A stretch of 64,000 bases of DNA from Desulfovibrio sp. TomC (GCF_000801335.2 NZ_JSEH01000002.1:124001-188000), one strand, 5' to 3'. Shown: positions 34,182 to 46,146, counted from the first letter of the stretch. Notes: generated by a model from the letters alone, not told the origin. Program-made: numbers and translations.

Positions 34182-35014
34182 CGAGCCGGCAACGTGCCCA
34201 GGCGTCCGAGGGCCGGACCGGCGAGGCCTATGCCCCGGCCAAACGGAGCCTTGGGCAGAATTTTCTGGTCGATCCCAACATCGCAGCCAAGATCGTGTCC
34301 CGCCTGGGCATCACGGCAAAGGACACGGTTCTTGAAATCGGGCCGGGCCGGGGGGCGTTGTCCGGGGCTATCCTGGCCGCCGGCCCCCGGACCTATCTGG
34401 CCCTGGAAAAGGACCGGGAACTGGCTGCGCGTCTGCCCCTGGCCCATCCCGGAGCGCATCCGGCCCTGGTTGATGCCTTGCGCCTGGACTGGAGCCGGCT
34501 TGACCGGCTGCCCGGGATCAAGCTCATCGGCAATCTTCCCTATAATATCGCCTCGCCGTTGCTCTGGGACATTTGCTCCGGGTCGGCGCTGTTTGGGCGG
34601 GGCGTCTTTATGGTGCAGCATGAGGTGGCGCTGCGGTTGTGCGCCGCTCCGGGAGGCCGGCAGTATGGAGCCCTGACCGCCTGGACATCGGCTTTTGCCC
34701 GACTGGAATACGGCTTCAAGGTGCCGCCAACAGTTTTTCGGCCCCAGCCCAAGGTGGATTCCGCAGTGGTGGTGGTCACGCCGCTGCCGGTTGCAGAGCG
34801 TCCGGATGATCCGGCGAGCCTCTCCGCGCTGCTGAAGAAGCTTTTTTCCTTACGTCGGAAACAGTTAGCCGGTATTTTGAAACCGTATTGGACGGACTCG
34901 TTGCCGCAGGCCTGTGCCGACCTTGGCATTGATGGCAGGGACCGGCCCGAAGTTTTGTCGCCGAAGCAACTCAGCGCCCTGGCCAAATTGCTCAAAACGC
35001 GCCAGTCCCCTTGA
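34178..35014 (+). CDS. rsmA: 16S rRNA (adenine1518/1519-N6)-dimethyltransferase
   Basis: The 278-aa protein has the KsgA/RsmA hallmarks: KRSLGQNFLVDPNIAAKIV, SAM motif I VLEIGPGRGALSGAI, catalytic motif IV NLPYNIASPLL, and VPPTVFRPQPKVDSAVV. It dimethylates two adenines in the 3' helix of 16S rRNA during 30S maturation. ATG 34178 overlaps the previous stop; AAAGGAG lies 6 nt upstream. Confidence 0.96.
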   Translation: MTSRQRAQASEGRTGEAYAPAKRSLGQNFLVDPNIAAKIVSRLGITAKDTVLEIGPGRGALSGAILAAGPRTYLALEKDRELAARLPLAHPGAHPALVDALRLDWSRLDRLPGIKLIGNLPYNIASPLLWDICSGSALFGRGVFMVQHEVALRLCAAPGGRQYGALTAWTSAFARLEYGFKVPPTVFRPQPKVDSAVVVVTPLPVAERPDDPASLSALLKKLFSLRRKQLAGILKPYWTDSLPQACADLGIDGRDRPEVLSPKQLSALAKLLKTRQSP

Positions 35015-35225
35015 CTTTGCGCCTGAAATCGATTTTTGTTTGCCCACTCGTGCGCATCGCGTCTTGCCGGCTGCGGCAGCGCACCAGGGGCAGGAGGGCT
35101 GTCCTCGCCGCGGGGAGGCGAGGGGGGACGTCCCTGTTGACGTGTATGGATTGATGCGTCGGAGAGGTTCGGGAGCATTGCGCCGCCGCAGGGTCGGGGG
35201 CGATTAACAGAGGAGGAGAGGACTG

Positions 35226-35498
35226 ATGACCAAGGCTGATCTGGTTGGAAAAATTGCCGAAAAGACCGGGCTGACCAAAGCCAATGCCGAGCGGGCGCTT
35301 AATGCCTTTATTGAGGCCATTGAAGAGACGCTGGTTGGCGAAGGTAAAATCACGCTGACGGGTTTTGGCACCTTTATGGTTGATGAGCGCAAGGCCCGCA
35401 CCGGCCGCAACCCTCGCACCGGTGCCGAGATCAACATCCCGGCTTCCAAAGTAGTCAAATTTCGGCCGGGCAAGTTGCTGAAAGACGCCATCCAATAA
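35226..35498 (+). CDS. HU-family nucleoid DNA-binding protein
   Basis: The 90-aa protein is a full-length HU: MTKADLVGKIAEKTGLTKANAERALNAFIEAI, GFGTFMVDERKARTGRNPRTGAEINIPASKVVKFRPGKLLKDAI, with the DNA-intercalating proline arm (RNPRTG). It bends DNA and compacts the nucleoid. AGGAGGAG precedes the ATG. The 211-bp upstream gap holds a small hairpin (35103-35123) and the palindrome GGGACGTCCC (35126-35135 region), possibly control elements. Confidence 0.95.
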   Translation: MTKADLVGKIAEKTGLTKANAERALNAFIEAIEETLVGEGKITLTGFGTFMVDERKARTGRNPRTGAEINIPASKVVKFRPGKLLKDAIQ

Positions 35499-35519
35499 CC
35501 ACTCTCGGGAGAAGTTTCC

Positions 35520-35702
35520 ATGTTACACGGTGAAACCGTCCACAGCCCTTTGCCCCAGGATCTCCCCTGGTGGCAGCCTGATCATTTCGTTTTTTTCAGC
35601 GTGCTCTATCTGGTGCTTTTCATCATTGCCTCGGGCATGGGCTATTGCGTGTACAAGGCGTACTTGGATACCAAGAACGCTCCGGCTCACGGCCACCACT
35701 AA
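35520..35702 (+). CDS. Small membrane protein (60 aa)
   Basis: It has one membrane segment (FVFFSVLYLVLFIIASGMGYCVY), a Trp-rich N-terminus and a His-rich tail ending HGHH. It begins 21 bp after the HU gene. No family was recognised with confidence; the size and topology resemble small respiratory-complex subunits. It is followed by a strong terminator, so it closes the HU transcript. Confidence 0.65.
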   Translation: MLHGETVHSPLPQDLPWWQPDHFVFFSVLYLVLFIIASGMGYCVYKAYLDTKNAPAHGHH

Positions 35703-35731
35703 ACCGTTGCCTGGTCACGGAAATCTGCCGC

Positions 35732-35761
35732 CGCCCGGTTCGCGCCGGGCGGTTTCTTTTG
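35732..35761 (+). terminator. Intrinsic terminator after the HU/small membrane protein genes
   Basis: CCGCCCGG (35732-35739) pairs perfectly with CCGGGCGG (35746-35753), followed by TTTCTTTT. Confidence 0.85.
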
Positions 35762-35780
35762 GCACTCCCAAGGCTGACGC

Positions 35781-35809
35781 TTGACAGTGGCGCGTCGCTC
35801 GGGTAAAAA
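35781..35809 (+). promoter_or_regulatory. Sigma-70 promoter of rpsU
   Basis: A perfect -35 TTGACA (35781-35786), a 17-bp spacer and -10 TAAAAA (35804-35809) lie 47 bp upstream of the rpsU start. This is the clearest sigma-70 promoter in the window. Confidence 0.75.
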
Positions 35810-35855
35810 CACCGTCTTTGCCGCTAGGGAATTTTCCAAAGAGGGGGTGATGTAA

Positions 35856-36056
35856 ATGCCCGGTGTCTATCTTGACGAATCCGACAACTTTGATGTGGCG
35901 CTTCGCCGCTTCAAGAAGCAGGTCGAAAAATCCGGGATTCTCTCCGAGCTGAAGAAACGTCAGCACTTTGAGAAACCCAGCGTCATGCGTAAGAAGAAAA
36001 AGGCCGCCGCCCGCAAACGGCTGCTTAAGAAAATGCGCAAAATCAATATGATGTAA
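35856..36056 (+). CDS. rpsU: 30S ribosomal protein S21
   Basis: The 66-aa protein has [41 protein letters not shown] and a basic tail, the S21 pattern. It starts translation complexes on the 30S subunit. GAGGGGGTGA precedes the ATG. The stop overlaps the yqeY start by one base. Confidence 0.97.
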   Translation: MPGVYLDESDNFDVALRRFKKQVEKSGILSELKKRQHFEKPSVMRKKKKAAARKRLLKKMRKINMM

Positions 36057-36502
36057 TGAATCTACAAGCCCGAATCGAATCCGACGCGCTGGCCGCCATG
36101 AAGGCCAAGGATGCCCTTACCCTGGGCGTTTTGCGAATGCTCAAGGCAGCCGCGAAAACGCTTCAGGTGGAGCTTCGCCGGCCTTTGACCGATGACGAGT
36201 TTTTTAGCGTCATGGCCAAGCAGGTCAAGCAGCGTCGGGAGTCCATCGATCTGTTCGCCAAGGCGAACCGGGCTGATCTGGTCGAAAAAGAGGAGCGGGA
36301 GTTGGGCGTCTTGTCTGCCTACCTTCCCGCTCCCCTGACCGACGACGAGCTTGCCGCCGCCGTCAACGCCGCCGTGGCCGAACTTGCCGCCAGCACCATG
36401 AAGGACATGGGAAAGGTCGTGCAGTCGGTTCTGGCCGCTCACAAGGGGCGGGTCGACGGCAAGCGAGTCAGCGACGCTGTCAAGGCGCGCCTCGCTTCCT
36501 GA
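36056..36502 (+). CDS. GatB/YqeY domain protein
   Basis: The 148-aa helical protein ([32 protein letters not shown]... ELGVLSAYLPAPLTDDEL...MGKVVQSVLAAHKGRVDGKRVSDAVKARL) is the stand-alone YqeY homologue of the GatB tail domain, thought to touch tRNA. It commonly sits behind rpsU, as here. Confidence 0.92.
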   Translation: MNLQARIESDALAAMKAKDALTLGVLRMLKAAAKTLQVELRRPLTDDEFFSVMAKQVKQRRESIDLFAKANRADLVEKEERELGVLSAYLPAPLTDDELAAAVNAAVAELAASTMKDMGKVVQSVLAAHKGRVDGKRVSDAVKARLAS

Positions 36503-36530
36503 CTCCTCCCGCATCCACCCCCATTTTTCT

Positions 36531-38864
36531 ATGGAATCCAGAACCCTTTCGTTGCTGGAGTTTCCGAAGGTTTTGGAACGTCTGGCCCAACTGGCCGCGT
36601 CCGAACCAGCCGCCGCCGCCTGTCGGGCCATAGTCCCGCTGGGCGACGTTTCGCTTGTGGCCAGGGAACAGCAAAAACTGGCTGAAGCGCTGCATCTGCG
36701 CCGGGACCGGGCCATTGTGTTTACGGCCTTCCCGGACATCGAACCGCTTTTCCCCATCCTCGACAGCGAGCGCCGGGTCCTCGACCTCGATGCCCTGGCG
36801 GCCTTGTTTCACGTCCTGTCCCGGGTGGCCGAACTGCGAGCGGCCCTGGGCCAGCCGGCGCCCGGCGACGAGGGCGCATCCGTGCTTGGGGCCATTGTCG
36901 CGGCCACGCCCTGGGCCAAAAAGACCCAGGCGGCCCTGGCCCGGTGTCTGGCTCCCGACGGACGGCTGCGCGACGAAAGTTCGCCCGAGCTCTTTTCCGT
37001 GCGCCAGGAAATCCGCACGATCAATCAGACGATCCTGACCAAGGTCAAGGAGTTCGTCTCCGAGCGCGAGATGGGACCGCTTTTGCAAGACGACTACGTC
37101 ACCATCTCGTCGGACCGCTACGTCCTGCCGCTTCGGGCCAATTTCAAGGGCCGGGTTCCCGGCATCATCCACGACTATTCCCAGACCGGGGAAACCATCT
37201 ACGTGGAACCGTTTTTTCTGGTGGAGATCAACAACCGCCTCCAGGAACTCAAAAACGAGGAGCGCGAGGCCGAGGCCCGGGTCATGGCCTTTTTAACCGG
37301 TCTGGCCCGTGATGAACGCCGCGAGATCATAGCCTCCTACCGGCTGCTGGTGGATTGCGACGTGTTGTGGGCCAAGGCGGCCCTGTGCGACGCCCTGGGC
37401 GGCACCTTGCCGGACGTGGCCGGCGGCCATGCCGTCCAGCTCCTGGCCGCCCGCCATCCGCTGTTGGCTCTGGCCGCTTCCGGCCCGGTGGTGGCCCAGG
37501 ATCTGGTCCTGGATAAGGACCAGCGGGCGCTCATTGTCACCGGCGCCAATGCCGGCGGCAAAACCGTGTGCCTCAAAACCTTGGGCCTTTTGGCCGCCAT
37601 GGCCCTGTCCGGCCTGCCCGTGCCGGCCGGGGAGGGCAGCAGCCTGCCCTTTTTCCGCAAGATTTTCGTCTTTCTCGGCGACGAGCAGAGCCTGGAAGAC
37701 CATCTCTCCACCTTTACGGCCCAGATCCGGCATCTGTCGCGGGTGTGGCCCGCCATCGACGCCGACACCCTGGTGCTTCTCGACGAATTCGGGGCCGGCA
37801 CCGACCCGTCCCAGGGCGCGGCTCTGGCCCAGTCCGTGGTGGACGGACTGCTGGAGCGGGGGGCCTATCTCGCTGCCGCCACCCATTTCCCGGCGCTTAA
37901 GGCCTACGGCCTGTCCCGGCCCGGGGTGCGCGCCGCCTGCATGCTGTTTGACCCGGCCACCAAAAAGCCGCTGTATCGCCTGGCCTACGATCAGGTCGGG
38001 GCGTCCATTGCCCTGGACGTGGCCCGGGAGCATGGCCTGCCCGAGGATATTCTGGACCGGGCCCACCGCTACCTGCTGCTCGACGGCAGCGATACCGGGC
38101 AGGTTTTCGACCGCTTAAACGAGCTGGCCCTGTGCCGCGAACGCGAACTGGAAGACATCGCCGCCAAGCGGCTGGTCGAAGAACAGCGCATCCAAAAGCT
38201 CAAGGACAACTTGAGAAAAGCCCAGGACAAGCTGGTCGAGGAGATCCGCGAACTGTCCCGGGATATCGTGCGCCGCCACGAAGCCGGACGTCTTGGCCGC
38301 AAGGAAGCCCAAAAGGCCCTTGCCGATGTCCGGAAAAGACTTATTGATGAGAGCAACGAATTGACTGGCGACCGGACAACCGATGCGCCGGTGGTTCCTT
38401 TTGATCTGGCGTCGCTTGCCCCGGGCGATACGGTCCTGGTCCTGAGTTGGAACAAACCGGCTATTGTGCGGGAAAAAGACCTCAAGCGGCAGGCCGCCAA
38501 GGTCGATATAGGCGGTGTGAGCCTGTGGGTTGGCGTGGCCGATCTGGCGGTTGGCGCGAAACCGGCCAAGGTTTCCGGGGGCACGGTCCTGGCCGTGGCC
38601 GCGTCCGACGCGGTCCGGGGGTCGGGGCTGGTCCTTGATTTGCGCGGGATGCGGGCGGATGCGGCCGAGAGCGAATTGGCCGCCTTTGTCGACAATGCCC
38701 TGCTTCGCGGCCACGGCGAACTGGAGATCATCCACGGCCGCGGCACCGGAGCCCTTCGCCGGGAGGTCCACCGGATGCTCAAGGAGCATCCCCAGGTGGC
38801 GGCATTTTCCCTGGCCCCGGAGGATCGCGGCGGCGACGGCATGACCATGGTGACGCTCAAATAA
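36531..38864 (+). CDS. mutS2: Endonuclease MutS2
   Basis: The 777-aa protein lacks the mismatch-recognition domain of MutS. It has a clamp/core region, the ABC-type ATPase with Walker A GANAGGKTVCLKTLG and Walker B LVLLDEFGAGTDPSQGAAL, a coiled-coil (about 505-620) and a C-terminal Smr nuclease domain (LDLRGMRADAAESELAAF...IIHGRGTGALRREVHRML). It acts on branched DNA and, in some species, collided ribosomes. It is 28 bp behind yqeY. Confidence 0.95.
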   Translation: MESRTLSLLEFPKVLERLAQLAASEPAAAACRAIVPLGDVSLVAREQQKLAEALHLRRDRAIVFTAFPDIEPLFPILDSERRVLDLDALAALFHVLSRVAELRAALGQPAPGDEGASVLGAIVAATPWAKKTQAALARCLAPDGRLRDESSPELFSVRQEIRTINQTILTKVKEFVSEREMGPLLQDDYVTISSDRYVLPLRANFKGRVPGIIHDYSQTGETIYVEPFFLVEINNRLQELKNEEREAEARVMAFLTGLARDERREIIASYRLLVDCDVLWAKAALCDALGGTLPDVAGGHAVQLLAARHPLLALAASGPVVAQDLVLDKDQRALIVTGANAGGKTVCLKTLGLLAAMALSGLPVPAGEGSSLPFFRKIFVFLGDEQSLEDHLSTFTAQIRHLSRVWPAIDADTLVLLDEFGAGTDPSQGAALAQSVVDGLLERGAYLAAATHFPALKAYGLSRPGVRAACMLFDPATKKPLYRLAYDQVGASIALDVAREHGLPEDILDRAHRYLLLDGSDTGQVFDRLNELALCRERELEDIAAKRLVEEQRIQKLKDNLRKAQDKLVEEIRELSRDIVRRHEAGRLGRKEAQKALADVRKRLIDESNELTGDRTTDAPVVPFDLASLAPGDTVLVLSWNKPAIVREKDLKRQAAKVDIGGVSLWVGVADLAVGAKPAKVSGGTVLAVAASDAVRGSGLVLDLRGMRADAAESELAAFVDNALLRGHGELEIIHGRGTGALRREVHRMLKEHPQVAAFSLAPEDRGGDGMTMVTLK

Positions 38865-39151
38865 GGCGTTTTGGGCCGTTTCGGCGGTCTGTTTGGTTTT
38901 GCCGGCTGGGAGCCGGGGCAACGACTCTGGTGTAGGCTGTATTGCCGGGTTGTTTTCGGCGACCGGGGAATGGCTGGGACGTTTTGCCGGGCAACCGGCG
39001 GATGTGCGGCGGCCGGGCGAGACGGCCGGATGTTGCGAAAAAAACTGCATTTACCCTCCTTCCGCTTTGCGGGCATGCCGCCTTTGCGGCTGGAGGAGAC
39101 GACGGGGGCCATGCGAGTGACCGACAAGGGTGATCCCGCCGGCCGGGCGCG

Positions 39152-40874
39152 ATGAAAAACGATTCCGGCGTGGTGGCGGCGGTCAAGGCCCGGGCCAATA
39201 TCGTCGAAATCGTTGGGCGTTACGTCAACCTGCGGCCTGTCGGCAGCCGGCTGGTTGGACCGTGCCCATTCCATCAGGAGACCAAGGGATCGTTTAACGT
39301 CCATCCCGACAAGGGTTTTTTCCACTGTTTCGGGTGTCAGGCCTCGGGGGACGTGATTGATTTTTATTGCCGTATAAACGGCCTGGAGTTTCGTGAGGGC
39401 CTGGAGCGGCTGGCTTCCGAACTGGGAGTGGATCTCGGCCGGGTGCGCAGCGATCCCCGGGCGGCGGCCAAAAAGCAGGCCCGCGACGCCTGTCTGGCCA
39501 TGCACGAGCTGGCCGACCGGTATTTTCGTCATCTTCTGGGCCAGGGCGAGGGCCGTGTTGCCAGGGAATACCTGGAAAAACGCGGGGTCAGTCCCGAGAT
39601 GATCGAGCGGTTTGCCCTGGGGGTCAGTCCCGAGGGGTGGCAGGGGTTGCAAAGCGTCCTGCGTTCGCGCGGATTTGACGACGACGGCGCGGTCACGGCC
39701 GGGCTGCTCACCCTGGGGAAAAACGGCCGGACCTGGGACCGGTTTCGCGGCCGGCTCATGTTCCCCATCCGCGACGGCGGCGGCCGGGTCATAGCCTTTG
39801 GCGGGCGGACCATGGGAGACGGCGATCCCAAGTACTTAAACAGCGCGGAAACGCCGATTTATACCAAGGGCCAGAACCTATACGGGCTTTTCGAGGCCCG
39901 GCCGGTGATGGCCAAGACACGGCGGGCGCTTTTGACCGAAGGCTACCTCGACGTCATTACGCTGCATCAGTACGGCTATGGCGAGGCCTGCGGCGTGCTC
40001 GGCACGGCCATGACCCATGAGCAGGCCCGGCGGCTGTCCGGGTTCGCTCCCCGGGTCGATCTGGTGTTTGACGGCGACCCGCCGGGACGCAAGGCCGCGC
40101 TTCGGGCTGCCCAGATGCTCTTAACCCTGGGCGGGGCCTGCCGGGTGGTGCCTTTGCCTGACGGCGAGGATGTGGACAGCCTGCTCCACGCCGCCGGTCG
40201 GGAAGGGTTTGAAGCGTGTCTGGCCCGGGCCGAGGACGGGTTGGGGTTTTGTCTGCGCATGGTGCGCGACGCTTTTTCGCCCAAGGAGATCATCACCTGG
40301 GCGATGGAATTTCTGGGCGGTCTGGCCGACGACGGCCTACGGGCTGTCTTTGTCCCGCGGGTGGCGTCAGGCCTTGGCCTGGCCGAGGTGGAGCTGCGGC
40401 GGATGCTGTCCGCGCCCGGCAAAAGGCCGCCCAGCGGCAATGTGGCGGCCGGCAGCGCGCCGCATCGCCCCCAGACCTTGGAACTGTCGTCCCGGGATGC
40501 CCAGATGTTGTCTTTTGCCGTGCGCCGTCCCGACTATGCCCCGTCTCTGGTCGAACAGGGACTGGCCGGGATGCTGGACAGTGCTGCGGCCCGGGATTTT
40601 TTCGCCAAGCTCGCCGGGGGGACCCCTGACGAGCCGGCTCCACGTTTGAGCGAAGCCGAAACGGCGTTTTGGACCAAGGCGCAGCTGGAGCCTGCCCTTG
40701 CTGACGAGGAAGCAGCCGCTTTTTTTGAGGAAATTTGCATATTTCTCCATGAGGCACGGGAAAACGACCGTCGGAGGGCCATCATGGAAGCCATCCGACG
40801 GGCGCAGCAACAGGGAGCAAGCGACGAAGCCCTGCGGCTTCTCGGGGAACTACAGGCCCTTTCCGGGAGGGGAG

Positions 40875-40882
<8 letters not shown>
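39152..40882 (+). CDS. dnaG: DNA primase
   Basis: The 576-aa protein has an N-terminal CHC2 zinc finger (CPFH...FHCFGC), the RNA-polymerase core with [16 protein letters not shown], and Toprim ([31 protein letters not shown]). The C-terminal helicase-interaction part is short. It makes RNA primers at the fork. The 287-bp gap upstream holds no convincing gene and probably the promoter of the dnaG-rpoD operon. Its end overlaps rpoD by 8 bp. Confidence 0.96.
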
Positions 40883-42641
<1,759 letters not shown>

Positions 42642-42690
42642 GAGCTGGCCGGCGGCGGCAAGACGCCGGCAAACAGGCTGCTTGTATCGA

Positions 42691-42727
42691 CGTCCCCCGG
42701 TCCTTGGCGACCGGGGGACGTTTTTTT
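42691..42727 (+). terminator. Intrinsic terminator of dnaG-rpoD
   Basis: A perfect 12-bp stem (42691-42702 with 42709-42720) with a 6-nt loop is followed by seven T. Confidence 0.92.
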
Positions 42728-42850
42728 GTAAGGGCAGCTGACAAAATGGGAACAATCACGCCTGCGGCAACGGCCGAATTGTCAGGGCAAAGTTCAAGAA
42801 ACCGGATGGATGGTGTCATAGCGAACCGAACAGGTTCTCATTCGACGTGT

Positions 42851-43576
42851 TCAACGCTCCACGCCTGACGCCCGGTGTGACTCGGTCAGATAGTCTTCAA
42901 GAATTGCGACGAGCTCCTCGGCGGGCCGGCCGATCTCCTTGCTCGAGAGCGTCAGATCGTAGCCGGTTGAGAGCCTGGAGAAAAGCAGCGTCTGGACCAT
43001 GAGGCCCACTGTCCCCGTGCCGGCGAAACCGGCCGGAATATCGAGACCAGCAAACCCGGACCAGAGTGAGGGCGGGGTCTGATTTACGAGCAGGGCCGGA
43101 TTGCGGGAAAACACACGTCGGCTAAGTGGCGTAAGCCTGAGTCGCCGCAAGACCCACGAGAAGAGCAGGCCGCCTTCATAGGGTCGCTCGTAGATCAAGT
43201 ACTGCATCAAGGTGGGAGGCATGCCCTCCAGATATCGATTATAACTGTTGAGTCGGATGCCAACCATAGTGTTTGTCGCGAACGAATACGTGCCGACTGC
43301 CTGAACATCAGGCCAGGGAATACGCACACTTCCTTGGTCGTATTGAAATTCCAGACCTTCGGGAGTGATCCTCAACGAGACGGTCTTTGGACTTCCAAAC
43401 CTCTTGAGAATCAGCACAATGGCGAAAAGGGCGATGGGTAGGGAAATTATGGTGTTGCGAATCGGTTGGTCGATGTGCAGGCGGTACATGAGCAGGGCCG
43501 TGAAGGCCAGGCAGACGACAAGGAGGAACCAGTATTTTTTCTCTCTCGGGGCGATAGCGAGGGATTGCCATGCCAT
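42851..43576 (-). CDS. Membrane protein of unknown function (STM3941-like)
   Basis: The 241-aa protein has two adjacent membrane segments near the N-terminus (YWFLLVVCLAFTALLMY and NTIISLPIALFAIVLIL). A PH-like beta domain follows (TVSLRITPEGLEFQYDQGSVRIPWPDVQAVGTYSF), the pattern of STM3941-type proteins. Function unknown. It is the minus-strand neighbour of the LOG gene but 75 bp apart. Confidence 0.72.
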   Translation of the reverse strand: MAWQSLAIAPREKKYWFLLVVCLAFTALLMYRLHIDQPIRNTIISLPIALFAIVLILKRFGSPKTVSLRITPEGLEFQYDQGSVRIPWPDVQAVGTYSFATNTMVGIRLNSYNRYLEGMPPTLMQYLIYERPYEGGLLFSWVLRRLRLTPLSRRVFSRNPALLVNQTPPSLWSGFAGLDIPAGFAGTGTVGLMVQTLLFSRLSTGYDLTLSSKEIGRPAEELVAILEDYLTESHRASGVER

Positions 43577-43651
43577 GCCGGTTGCTCCATAGGAACGTGC
43601 TGGCCTGTCGGGGCGTGTCCGGTGGTTGCCATTGGGACCGGCCCCGCCGGT

Positions 43652-44308
43652 CTAAATAATCACGTGCCGCCGGATATACGTCACTGCCTCTTCCGGGGTG
43701 TCGAGCACCGTAAAAAGCTCCAGGTCGTCGGCCGAGACATAGCCTTTGTCCAGAAGCGTCCCCTTGAACCAGTCAAGCAGCCCGCCCCAGAAATCCTTGC
43801 CCATGAAAATGATGGGGAAGGGCTTGATGCGCCGGGTCTGGATGAGCACCAAGGCCTCGCTGACCTCGTCAAGGGTGCCGAAGCCGCCGGGCATGGCGAT
43901 GTAGGCCATGGCGTATTTGATGAACATGAGCTTGCGGATGAAAAAATAGCGGTAGTCGCTGCGGATGGTCAGGTACTTGTTGGGCTGCTGCTCCAGGGGC
44001 AGATGGATGTGCAGGCCGACCGATTCGCCGCCGGCCTCGTTGGCCCCCTTGTTGGCCGCTTCCATGAGCCCGGGGCCGCCGCCGGTGATGACCGAATAGC
44101 CGGCCCGGCAGAGCATATCGGCCAGTTTCGTGGTCTCCTGGTAGATGGGATCGTCAGGCAGCGCCCGGGCCGAGCCGAAAATGGACACAGCGGGTTTGAG
44201 GTCGCCGAGCTGCTCGAATCCATCTACGATCTCGGCCATAATCTTGAAAAGCCGCCAGGATTCGGACATGGACAGGTCGTTTATGAGATACTGGCGCGAA
44301 GCAGGCAT
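43652..44308 (-). CDS. LOG-family Rossmann-fold nucleotide-binding protein
   Basis: The 218-aa protein has VSIFGSARALPDDPIY, the SVITGGGPGLMEAANKGA loop, and PGGFGTLDEVSEAL, the lysine-decarboxylase-like PGGxGTxxE motif of cytokinin-activating phosphoribohydrolases. Such proteins cleave nucleoside monophosphates, but bacterial members are often of unknown role. Confidence 0.92.
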   Translation of the reverse strand: MPASRQYLINDLSMSESWRLFKIMAEIVDGFEQLGDLKPAVSIFGSARALPDDPIYQETTKLADMLCRAGYSVITGGGPGLMEAANKGANEAGGESVGLHIHLPLEQQPNKYLTIRSDYRYFFIRKLMFIKYAMAYIAMPGGFGTLDEVSEALVLIQTRRIKPFPIIFMGKDFWGGLLDWFKGTLLDKGYVSADDLELFTVLDTPEEAVTYIRRHVII

Positions 44309-44468
44309 AAAGGCTCCTTTGGTCGGGGTGGGGGCAGGTCTTCTCAGCGGCGTCGAAAGAGGGTAATTGGTGTTTACGGTGAAGGCATGACGCTCTCGCC
44401 GCTACTTGCCCGCTTGGGCGAGGTTAATCAAGACGTGGCCGGCTGCCCGGCCAATCTCCGGAGGCTTC

Positions 44469-46076
44469 ATGAAGGTCAAGTTCCTCGGCGCGGCCGGCAC
44501 TGTCACCGGTTCCTGCCATTGCATCGAAACTGCCGCCGCCCGGTTCGCCATCGACTGCGGCATGCACCAGGGCAACGAAACCATCGAGCGCCGAAACCTC
44601 GATACCTCGATCTACGATCCACGCCACATGGATTTTTTTATCCTGACCCACGCCCACATCGACCACACGGGACTCTTGCCGCGCATGGTCAAGACCGGCT
44701 TTTCCGGCAAGATCTACTGCACGCCGCCCACCCGGGATTTGCTCGGCATCATGCTTGAGGACAGCGCCCATATCCAGGAAATGGAAGCCGAGTGGGCCAG
44801 CCGCAAAAGCCGCCGGCATGGCGGGCGGGTGGTAGAGGCCCTTTACACCCAGGCCGACGCCCAGGCTGCGACCGATTTGCTCGTCCCCGTGCCCTACGGC
44901 CAGCCCTTTTCCCCGGCCCCGGGCATCACGGCCATTTACCACGACGCAGGGCACATCCTCGGTTCGGCCTTTATCGAGCTGACCCTGGAGGAAGACGGCA
45001 AGCGTACCCGGATGCTCTTTTCCGGCGACCTTGGCCGTCCCGACCAATTGCTGGTCAGCGATCCGGACAAGCCAGTCGACACCGATTACCTGTTCCTGGA
45101 AGGCACCTACGGCGACCGCGACCATAAAAACGTGGACGACAGCCGCGAGGAACTGGCCGAGGCCATCCGGATCAGCTATGAGCGCGGGGGCAAGGTCATC
45201 ATTCCGGCCTTTGCCGTGGAGCGCACCCAGGAGATCCTTTTCTGCTTGCACAAGCTGCTCAAGGAGGGCCGGATACCATCCGACATGCCGGTCTACGTGG
45301 ACAGCCCCCTGGCCATCAAGGCAACCGAGATTTTCAAGCGCAATCCCAGCTATCTCGACGAGGAGACGCGGGCCTATATCGACCGGGGCGAGGACCCGCT
45401 GTCCCTGCCCAATCTGCGCTTTACCCTGTCAACCGATCAGTCCCGGGAGATTAACGACCGGTCCGGTCCGGCCATCGTCATCGCCGCCAGCGGCATGTGC
45501 AACGCCGGGCGGATCAAGCACCACCTGCGCCACAACCTGTGGCGGCCCGAGGCCAGCATCGTGTTTGTCGGGTTCCAGGCCATGGGCACGCCCGGTCGCA
45601 AGATCGTGGACGGGGCGAAAAAAATCCGCATCCTGGGCGAGGAAGTGGCGGTCAATGCCCGCATCTTCACCATCGGCGGCTTTTCCTCCCACGCCGGGCA
45701 GAGCCAGATCCTCACCTGGCTGTCACACTTCAAGGTCAACCATCCCCAGGTGTTTTTGGTTCACGGCGAACAGAAGGCGCTGGATACCCTGGCCGGGCTT
45801 GTGCGGCAGCAGTTCGGGCTCAAGGTGCGTATTCCCCAGTATCTGGAAGAATACACCCTGACGCCCGGAGTCGAACCGACGGTGGCGGTGGACGAGGAAA
45901 AGGCCCGCCCGCATATCGATTGGGCGGTGCTTTTCACCGAGATGGAGGGCCGCCTGTCCCGGATGCGGGAACACACCACAGCGTTGGCCGGACGACCGGT
46001 CGAGGAACAGGCGGAAATGCGCCAGCGGCTTTTGGCCCTGGACCGGGAGTTGCTGGAGCTGCTCTCGGAGATGTGA
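44469..46076 (+). CDS. Beta-CASP metallo-beta-lactamase ribonuclease
   Basis: The 535-aa protein carries the zinc-site motif ILTHAHIDHTG, later His/Asp ligands (YHDAGHILGSA, FSGDLGR) and beta-CASP motifs (PAFAVERTQEIL; ASGMCNAGRIKHHL; GGFSSHAGQSQIL). These enzymes process RNA, as do RNase J/CPSF-like proteins. ATG 44469 has CGGAGG; the frame is open 63 bp further upstream. The C-terminal 70 residues form a helical tail. Confidence 0.92.
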   Translation: MKVKFLGAAGTVTGSCHCIETAAARFAIDCGMHQGNETIERRNLDTSIYDPRHMDFFILTHAHIDHTGLLPRMVKTGFSGKIYCTPPTRDLLGIMLEDSAHIQEMEAEWASRKSRRHGGRVVEALYTQADAQAATDLLVPVPYGQPFSPAPGITAIYHDAGHILGSAFIELTLEEDGKRTRMLFSGDLGRPDQLLVSDPDKPVDTDYLFLEGTYGDRDHKNVDDSREELAEAIRISYERGGKVIIPAFAVERTQEILFCLHKLLKEGRIPSDMPVYVDSPLAIKATEIFKRNPSYLDEETRAYIDRGEDPLSLPNLRFTLSTDQSREINDRSGPAIVIAASGMCNAGRIKHHLRHNLWRPEASIVFVGFQAMGTPGRKIVDGAKKIRILGEEVAVNARIFTIGGFSSHAGQSQILTWLSHFKVNHPQVFLVHGEQKALDTLAGLVRQQFGLKVRIPQYLEEYTLTPGVEPTVAVDEEKARPHIDWAVLFTEMEGRLSRMREHTTALAGRPVEEQAEMRQRLLALDRELLELLSEM

Positions 46077-46089
46077 GCCGGGGGAGCGG

Positions 46090-46121
46090 GCGCGGCTTCG
46101 GGAATAGTCCCGGGGCCGCGC
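46090..46121. terminator. Bidirectional stem-loop between convergent genes
   Basis: GCGCGGC and GCCGCGC enclose CGGGA and TCCCG with a 2x2 internal loop and an ATAG tip. It lies between the beta-CASP gene and infA, which converge. There is no T-tract, so termination is likely but not certain. Confidence 0.5.
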
Positions 46122-46146
46122 CGCCCGCCGATGGGGGTGGGCGGCG

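Noticed and set aside
38871-39155. A 94-codon plus-strand frame between mutS2 and dnaG, overlapping the dnaG start
   Set aside because: Despite the ATGA-like overlap, the translation is Arg/Gly-rich without a plausible core and has no ribosome site. The gap more likely carries the dnaG promoter.
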